From: Entoloma clypeatum
Lineage: Eukaryota > Basidiomycota > Agaricomycetes > Agaricales > Entolomataceae
Length of the DNA stretch: 64,000 nt
Direction of reading: 5' to 3'
NCBI GenBank assembly: GCA_963565915.1
Contig: OY751491.1
Coordinates: 2,728,001-2,792,000 of the forward strand
Made by a program: the position numbers and the translations under genes. Below the pieces are notes generated by a model, which did no database searches, had not been told where the DNA came from, and was given only the letters and a program-made list of their open reading frames with translations. This document shows positions 57,501 through 64,000 of the stretch, one piece after another. Each line of letters begins with the position of its first letter. Positions within the stretch are counted from its first letter, which is position 1.

Positions 57501-58331
57501 TTAGGTCCATAGACAGAAAATAGTAGGTTCTGGACAGGTGTTTGTGAGGTAGCAGGATTGTTAGGTATGCTTGTGCGGATGGAGATATGATAGTCTACAC
57601 TTCATGAGGGTCTTTCTTAAAAGGCCTTAAATGTGCAACACACCTGTGCGTCCAATGTAGACCTCTGTCGGCGTAGAGATGGGTGGTTTGCTTCCGTCCA
57701 ACTCGTCAAGGTCGAGCTCAGGACTGTTGCCATCACCGGCATCCCACGCACATTCCGAATTCAAGGTAGCTTTGATTTTGCCAGTCTCCAGTTCAATCAA
57801 CAGCAGAGACGTTTCCTTCCGACCAACAAAGAGGCGACGGTCTTCGTGTTCTGCAAAAGTAAATGGAGACATGTCAACAAGCTCTGTCATTGAGAAGGGG
57901 AACCGTTGTAGGGGACTGGTAGGAGTGGCCATGACGTAGATATCACCCGACTGGGGCTCGATAACATAGAGTTCTTGGGGTGTGGTTTCGTCTGTAAGGT
58001 CTGGATCGTGATCGACATGGACTGTGCGAACGAGTGGGGCTAGGGCGGATGGAGCTGCTTTACTGGTGGCCGTTGACATGGACCAGAGAGTCTGTCCCGA
58101 AGTTCTATTGAGAGCGTGGAACTTTCCATCGACAGAGGAAACAAGGACGATGTCGAGCAACTCGAGGTCGTCATCTGGGTGGGAGGGAAGTCGATTGTAC
58201 TCTGTGGGAGGTTTCGAGCGCTCAACGAGAGCTTGTGATCGTCCGGGTGCAGACCTGAGGTCGACGACTTCGGCAATGGACGCGGCGATGAGGAAAAAGA
58301 GGGAGAGCAATATGCAGGATATTGGCGCCAT
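54559..58331 (-). CDS. IRE1: IRE1 unfolded-protein-response sensor kinase/endoribonuclease
   Basis: ER-resident sensor that oligomerises on unfolded protein and splices HAC1/XBP1-type mRNA. Exons 58331-57644, 57594-56047, 55993-55138, 55078-54811 and 54741-54559 give 1180 aa. A signal peptide (SCILLSLFFLIAASIA) precedes the luminal sensor (VSSVDGKFHALNRTSGQTLW). One transmembrane helix follows (about 536-556; AAVLPVVIGILSLWLGV), then a long acidic/Lys-rich linker. The kinase has LGFGSHGTVVF, LVHRDIKPQNIL, ISDFGLCKK and GTVGWRAPEIL, with a Ser/Thr-Pro insert before TKSVDIFALGC. The KEN nuclease domain has PDTTTCLVHPFFWDPGTRLN and RNK|KHHYQDLPDHVRRHLG; the RNase Arg/His motif is split by the last intron. 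The third intron starts with GC (GAG AG|GCGAGT), the only way to join SER to PDTTT. The HAC1 target is not in this window. Confidence 0.95.
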
Positions 58332-58450
58332 TCGCGCTCATCCCGCGCTCAGTTGGAGGGCGGAGGTCAGGAAGGTGAAAACGGGTAGACTGTGGCTGTG
58401 CTGCTAAGTGGAATTGGTACATATCATACAAGTTGCCTACAAAAGCATAG

Positions 58451-60552
58451 CTAAAGCTGTCGAGTATTATAAATTATTAGATATACAGAAATCGTGCAAA
58501 GTGCAAGGCATAGCAACAGAACCGCATAGCAGAATGCATAGCGACACCTTTGGATCCAGGGATCAAACATCCTCCTCCCCGACTCCGGTCTTCCCCTCAC
58601 CTCCCTCAACTTCACTCCATACAGGTGATCGAGAAACCGATTGGGCTTTGCCGATACACCTAGAACACGCTTCATCACATTCGCATCCGACACTCCACTA
58701 CTCCTCTCCACCGGCCGAGGAATGAAGGGGTACCCAAATGAAATGCCCCTCAGAGACCGTTTGGGATCATTCAACCGCAGCCTGCCATCATCTGAACTCT
58801 GCTTCTCCGCAACCCATCTTGGCAGCCTAGCTTGCTGGTGGTTTTCCGTCGCGGTGTCCACATCTGGGGACTCCCTATCCTTCCGCTTCCTCCTCTTCCC
58901 ACTACAGCACAATCCAACCCTGCGCAGGCTGTCCTTCCAACGGCCCGTCCAGAAATAGAACTCCCAACATGTAAGCTTCGGCGGCTGTTCGCCAAACCAC
59001 GTAAAATGCCACCCGCCAACCAACCAGAGGAACGGACAGATAAATCCCAACCAGAACGCCCAAAAAGCCGGCGTGCATGTTATCCAGATCCATTGTCGTC
59101 GAACACGGAACGTGACCACGCCGGAACCAAGGGCTGCATCCCGGTCCCAGCGTCGACCGATGAACGATTCGGATGTTGACGGCAGCCTGCTCCCCGCCCG
59201 TGACGAACCCACCGAAGGAGCGTGGCTGATTAGCGGAAGTTCCTGGCTACGTAGGTTCACACTAACTTGCGAAGGAGTAGCGGGCAGCATGGCATCGGGC
59301 ATGTGTAGGCTGATCTCAGTTTCCGTGTCCACATCCCTCTCAAGCACGGCTTCGCTCGCGGTAACGAAGCTCTCTGCGTGCAGAGATTCCAAATCATCAT
59401 TCCCATACGCAGCCAGCTCGTCATCGTCATCGTCATCGCTATCGTCGTCGTCTGCCATGTGAGGCGTCGATTCAGAGCTGCTGGCGATCGTGGGCATAGC
59501 CACCATTGTCGATCGACGCGGCCGCAGTGGAGGTCCATTGCCATTCCCCAGGTTAGGGTGAGGTCCTGGAAATGGAGGTGCAAGATTCAGTGGAGGGATG
59601 GTCGGGGGTAGGACGGAGGACGATGCGGAGGAGATGTGTGTCCGAGAAGATGTCTGTGATATGGTTCTGTTTAGCTGGCGTGTAATGAAGGGGTGCGATG
59701 CGGCCGAATAACTCGGTGAAGGTCCTGTAGTATACATAGAATCAGCGTTTATATCCAGACATGAAGAAAAAAATACGGGGGCGTCGGAAAAGACGTACGT
59801 GTAGCTTCGGATCTCTGCGAGCCCGCATTTGAGGCATATGAAGCAATGGAGGGACTTGACGCGGTGCGTCCAGAACTTGTGGGTAAATTGATACTCTTGC
59901 GGAGAGAAGCAGGGGAGACATAGTCTTGTTCCTGTATGGGTGACAGCTGCTTTGCAAGTGGATAGTTATATGCAGATCCATACACGTCCGTGCTGACTGT
60001 AATGTGCGGGTGGGAGTCAAGCCGCAAAGACTGCGTACTTCGGGAAAAGGTAGGGTTACGCAGAGGGCCTAGATTCTCCAGCCGCGATGGGGGAATCTCA
60101 GGAGAGGAGGATGAAGCAGAAGACGAATCATATGAAGCCGGTGGCGAAGAAAAGGACCGGACGATTGTGTGCATAGGCATATCAGGTCGCGAGCACACTC
60201 TGACCACCGCAGGCGGCACGGGCCATGGTCCCACCGACAGAGAGGAGGAGGACCGCCCGTCCACGGAGTCAGTTTCAGCTGTACCGGACTCCAGCCAAGC
60301 GACATTCGATGGCCCAGATCGACTCGAGCCGTGTTGGGCATGAGGATATTCCAGTTGTTCATCGTCATCGGAAACATTATAGTCTGCATAGGGCGGCCGT
60401 GGGGTCGCACGGCTGATCGTAGCAGTGAGCCCAAGCTCGCGGGGGTTCCGCTTTGGCTTTTGAGTCGCAGGAAACGGCAGGCCGTCATTGTCGTTGCTGT
60501 TTCGCCTTTCGCCAGAGCGCCTCGGGATCCAATGAGCGAGAAGGTCAGGCAT
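58451..60552 (-). CDS. Large Ser-rich protein with two C-terminal membrane segments, unknown function
   Basis: Exons 60552-59799 and 59724-58451 give 675 aa. The first 350 residues are Ser/Pro-rich and presumably disordered, and an acidic run (ADDDDSDDDDDDELAAYG) follows. The C-terminal 250 residues look conserved: RRQWIWITCTPAFWAFWLGF and FICPFLWLVGGWHFTWFG form a first hydrophobic segment. Then a basic loop, a GYPFIPRPVERSSG motif, and a last helix (YAFCYAVLLLCLALCTISVY). The hydrophobic pair and loop suggest a membrane-anchored protein facing the cytosol. I recognise this only as a recurring basidiomycete architecture, without function. It ends 120 bases before the IRE1 start on the same strand. 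Confidence 0.7.
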
Positions 60553-61374
60553 CTGCTGTGGTCTTGCCGCGATCTACGAAAGTCAGGTCGGGGTCGTAGT
60601 GCTGGAGAATAGTGGATAGCGCCAGGGAGGGGGATCGAAAGAGCCGCAGGTGAGGCGTAATATATTATATAGATGAAACCTCTAGTACGAGGTCCGCGTG
60701 GAGGTCCGTGATGCGGTAGGAGTATGTAGGTAAATGATCATGCAGTTGCAGAGAGTTACGATTGCCCCTCTGGAAGTCGTCCAATGCAGGGTTCCAGGCT
60801 CTATCACGCAAGGCTGCCGTGCGCTATCATGTTTTTGCCAGCAGGCATAAGCGCGGATTTCCTGCACGGCCTAATTTAACGAGTTGATCGTCGAGTTAGA
60901 ATATCATGATTGATACCTCTGACTCTCACTATGCCTGTATGACATTCGGCATTTCCTCTTCAAACGGGGTCAAAGTTCTGAATGGATCAAAGATTCCGGA
61001 GATATAGGACGATGCGTGCCCCAGTGTCACAGGCATCAACGATCAACACGCCTCGTCTGCGAGGTGCGAATACCCAGAACAGAACAGAGTTACAGCTCCT
61101 AGACGCGGTACGTCTAGCATATAGACACACAGGAGCGAGAGGGTGTTGAACAAGGTCAATTTGTATTGACGACTCGAGCATCAATTAGCATGGCTACGTA
61201 GGGTATGATGAGAAACAAACTGGATGTATACAAGCGAGTGTTAGCAAGGCGGTATGTAGACAGCGGTATTGTGACAAGGCCAGTAAATAGTCATATTCAT
61301 ATGCCGGACAGCAAGGAAGTGGGTTAGGGTATTCAAATTAAAACATGAGCAAGGAAAGATCTGGTGTCGTGTCA
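60553..61374. other. Intergenic region of about 0.8 kb
   Basis: Promoter side of the Ser-rich membrane-protein gene and 3' side of the small acidic-protein gene. Only short unsupported frames (60867-60682, 61184-60987). I see no repeat or RNA gene. Confidence 0.45.
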
Positions 61375-62037
61375 TCAGTCATCGTTGTGCAGGGCGTCTT
61401 CCTTCCCCGCATTGGAAGGCTCCGTCGATTCAGGAGCTAGGTCTGGTGCCGCACCAGCTGTTATGCCTTCGCTCCCGTTGTCCGGTGGGCCGGAATCTTC
61501 TGCCACCACCGTCGCAGTTGTCGGCTCATCTACATCGCCATTCACTGACGATGCGATGTCGTCCGTAGCAGGGTCTTCTGTACATTCCTCTTGGGATTCT
61601 GATGGAGGAGGGGTAGCAGAGCTCGGTTCATCCAACTCGCCGGCCTCCTCCTCAGGAAGAGGTATGGCCTCGGGAAGCACCACCGATTCCGCATCAGTCA
61701 GTTCCACCTGTTTCACCCCTTGGGTAACATATTTGACTTCCGCAGTCTCCACCTGTGGAGACGAGGAATCTGGTACAGAGGACGCAACACTTTCACCCCT
61801 GATTTTCTTTTTGGTGGATTCCTCGAAGTCAGGATCTCGTTCCCGCTCGGTGGAGCTCAGTCGTCGCTTTTTCCCGGTCTGAGGCGCGTTCGAGGTCGCT
61901 ACATAATGAAAAAGGCGCAATGGAAGCCCAGTGAGAGGTTTGTTGGAACCATAGGGAGGCGACTTACCATCATCAGCCCATGGCCTGTCCGCGCGTGGTA
62001 TCACAGAATACGAGATGCGACGAATGAGATTGAACAT
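61375..62037 (-). CDS. Small acidic hypothetical protein (197 aa)
   Basis: Exons 62037-61968 and 61898-61375. The intron (69 nt) is a multiple of three without a stop, so the unspliced frame stays open and would insert 23 residues. The N-terminus MFNLIRRISYSVIPRADRPW is basic and amphipathic, and a nuclear-signal-like KKRR and KKKIR follow. The remaining 120 residues are acidic and low complexity (Glu, Asp, Ser, Pro, Thr). I do not recognise a family. The basic N-terminus recalls a mitochondrial presequence, but the KKRR cluster points to the nucleus. Confidence 0.55.
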   Translation of the reverse strand: MFNLIRRISYSVIPRADRPWADDGKSPPYGSNKPLTGLPLRLFHYVATSNAPQTGKKRRLSSTERERDPDFEESTKKKIRGESVASSVPDSSSPQVETAEVKYVTQGVKQVELTDAESVVLPEAIPLPEEEAGELDEPSSATPPPSESQEECTEDPATDDIASSVNGDVDEPTTATVVAEDSGPPDNGSEGITAGAAPDLAPESTEPSNAGKEDALHNDD

Positions 62038-62595
62038 CTCCGAAGACGTCTGTGGACCCTCGAGAACGTGGCCTGCACTTTTCGCCCAAGAAGATGGGGG
62101 AAAATAGATTCAAGCGACGACAGGCGCGACAAGTGATCCGACAATGCATGTTGACATATGTTTACAAACAACCCCGTTTCTGGCCACGCGCAATGTCCAC
62201 GTGTCCCCCAGTGCCCACCGCGTGCCGTTGGGATGAATTGTGTGGCGAGGACTGTCGCGCGGTGTTCGGAGATGGTGGGTCAGATGGGCCGTGAAGGCGA
62301 AAAGAGTCGGGCGTCGTTCCCTGAGATGAGTGAGCGGAAACTACGAACGAGCTGCTATCTACATGACCGACCACATGACGCGAGGTCTGCGGTCCGCCAG
62401 AACCGCTCCCCCACAATTGCATGCAAAGACCCACTAGGCGTACGCGTACTTACTATTGAAGAAACGCACACCGATTACTTATTCCTGGTCTAGTCTTATT
62501 ATCATGTTTTCCAGTGCCGATCTTATCTTGATTATGTAATACATGATCGATTACTACCACAATCGAGTCAAGCAAAGCCAGATACTTTGATCACC
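62038..62595. other. Divergent promoter region before seryl-tRNA synthetase
   Basis: About 560 bases between two divergent starts; no exon or repeat seen. Confidence 0.45.
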
Positions 62596-64000
62596 ATGAC
62601 TCTAGACATTCTTAGCTTCATTGACAGCAAGGGCGGAAATGCGAAGGAGATCCGTGAGTCACAGAGGAAACGGGGCCATTCCCTTGCCCTCGTAGACGAG
62701 ATCATCCAGATGTATGCTGAATGGGTGAAAAGTACGTTTCTGTTGCAGTCGAATTGCCATGCACCACTGAGTTTTCTATATCTAGTGGATTTTGATACCA
62801 ATGCACTCCGGAAACAAGTGAATGAGATACAGAAGCAGATTGCTGTCAAGAAAAAAGTACGTCCTCTGATTGTTCGCCAGATACTATTCACTCTGTTTTC
62901 TCCTAGGCGAAGGAGTCTGCAGACGACCTGGTGACTGCGAAAAAAGAATTAGATGAGCAAGTTGAGGCTAGAAAGAAGGAGGCGAAAGAATTCGAGGTCA
63001 AGATGCGACAGAAGGCCTCTACGATTGGAAATATTGTTGGAACGGATGTACCTGATTCTCTTACAGAAGTAAGCCATCTATCGTACGCAAGATCAACGGC
63101 TTCATAGTCTCCTCTACCTTAGGACGACAACAAACTCATACGGACATGGCACCCTGCGGGAGAAACAGACGAGCTACCAGCGAGACCTGATATAATGCCT
63201 CACCATGAAGTTCTATTGCGATTGGATGCAATGGACCTGGAACGTGGTATGTCCACCCAAGGCATTTTCTATCTTCTGAACGTCGACAAGACTTATTGAT
63301 CCACAAGGCGCCAAGATCGCAGGGCACAGGGGATATTTCCTCACAAATGACGGCATCGACCTCAATCAAGCCCTCATTTCTTATGGCCTGGACTATCTAA
63401 AAACGCGGGGATACAGGAAGATCCAGCCACCATTCTTCATGAATAAGGACCAGATGGCCAAAACCGCTCAACTTGACCAATTTGACGAGGAGCTGTACAA
63501 GGTGGCTTACGACAATCCTTTCTTGCCCACACACTTCTGACCTTTTGTGATGGTAGGTCCTTGGATCTGATGACGAGAAGTACCTCATCGCGACCTCGGA
63601 ACAGCCTATATCTGCCTTCCATTCCGACGAATGGTTCGAGAATCCCGAGATACAGCTGCCAATTAAATATGCAGGCTATTCGACATGCTTTCGGAAAGAA
63701 GCTGGTTCGGCAGGCCGTGACATGTGGGGTATTTTCCGTGTTCATCAGTTCGAAAAGGTGGAACAATTTGTGATCACTGACCCAAAGAAGAGCTGGGAGA
63801 TGTTTGACACGATGCTGGCAAATAGTGAAGAGTTCTACCAGAGCCTTGGACTGCGATATCGTGTGGTAAACATTGTTGCTGGAGCGCTGAACCTGGCCGC
63901 GGCGAAGAAAAACGATTTGGAAGCGTGGTTCCCATTCCAGAAGGGGTACAAAGAGTTGGTCTCGGTTTCGAACTGTACTGATTATCGTAAGCTCTCCAAG
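62596..64000 (+). CDS. SES1: Seryl-tRNA synthetase, cytosolic, 3' end outside window
   Basis: Charges tRNA-Ser (and tRNA-Sec where present); class II synthetase. Exons 62596-62731, 62786-62856, 62907-63068, 63123-63246, 63308-63501 and 63557-63986, after which a GTAAGC donor begins the next intron and the window ends. The N-terminal tRNA-binding arm is a long coiled coil ([40 protein letters not shown]). The catalytic domain shows [54 protein letters not shown], and motif 2 [20 protein letters not shown] with FEKVEQF. Near the end are [20 protein letters not shown] and SVSNCTDY. Motif 3 lies outside the window. There is no mitochondrial presequence. Confidence 0.95.

Noticed and set aside
1..64000. 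CRISPR arrays, rRNA genes, prokaryotic operons or viral genes
   Set aside because: None seen; spliceosomal introns throughout show nuclear fungal DNA.

Overview
This is a nuclear contig fragment from a filamentous basidiomycete, almost certainly an agaricomycete. Genes are dense, on both strands, and cut by many short introns (about 48-80 nt, GT-AG with some GC-AG). Exons are often tiny, down to 6 nt. Gene content fits a wood- or litter-decay fungus: pyranose 2-oxidase, aldos-2-ulose dehydratase, agaric-type F-box and Zn2Cys6 proteins. I joined exons by eye from splice signals, reading frame and remembered family sequence. Coordinates are therefore models, but the listed exon sums are in frame.

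Layout. 1-8.1 kb: 3' end of VPS15 (+), threonyl-tRNA synthetase (+), CstF-64/Rna15 (-). 8.3-9.2 kb: small heat-shock protein (+). 10.1-17.4 kb: pyranose 2-oxidase (-) and aldos-2-ulose dehydratase (+), divergent across about 0.9 kb. 17.7-21.8 kb: a 74-aa protein (-) and a Zn2Cys6 regulator (+). 21.9-27.7 kb: a 72-aa cysteine-rich protein (-), tubulin cofactor C (-), allantoinase (+), a DUF1308 protein (-). 28-35.6 kb: single-pass Ser-rich membrane protein (-), Lpx1-like hydrolase (-), secreted S41 peptidase (+). 35.7-36.6 kb: a short TIR DNA element. 37.6-43.8 kb: an unknown protein (+) and SET1 (+). 44.1-44.3 kb: a MITE-like repeat. 45.5-62.0 kb: eight minus-strand genes, namely an unknown protein, ALDH7-type dehydrogenase, JIP5/WDR55, F-box protein, IRE1, a Ser-rich membrane protein and a small acidic protein, in a run with no plus-strand gene (seven have full models here). 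62.6-64 kb: seryl-tRNA synthetase (+), running off the end.

The most notable region is 10.1-21.8 kb. Pyranose 2-oxidase makes D-glucosone (2-keto-D-glucose) plus H2O2. Aldos-2-ulose dehydratase takes glucosone to cortalcerone, or anhydrofructose to microthecin. Two consecutive enzymes of one secondary route stand head to head, with a Zn2Cys6 regulator two genes away, so this looks like a compact glucosone/cortalcerone cluster. Most other genes are housekeeping: autophagy and sorting (VPS15), translation (two synthetases), mRNA 3' processing, tubulin folding, purine catabolism, H3K4 methylation, ribosome biogenesis and the unfolded-protein response.
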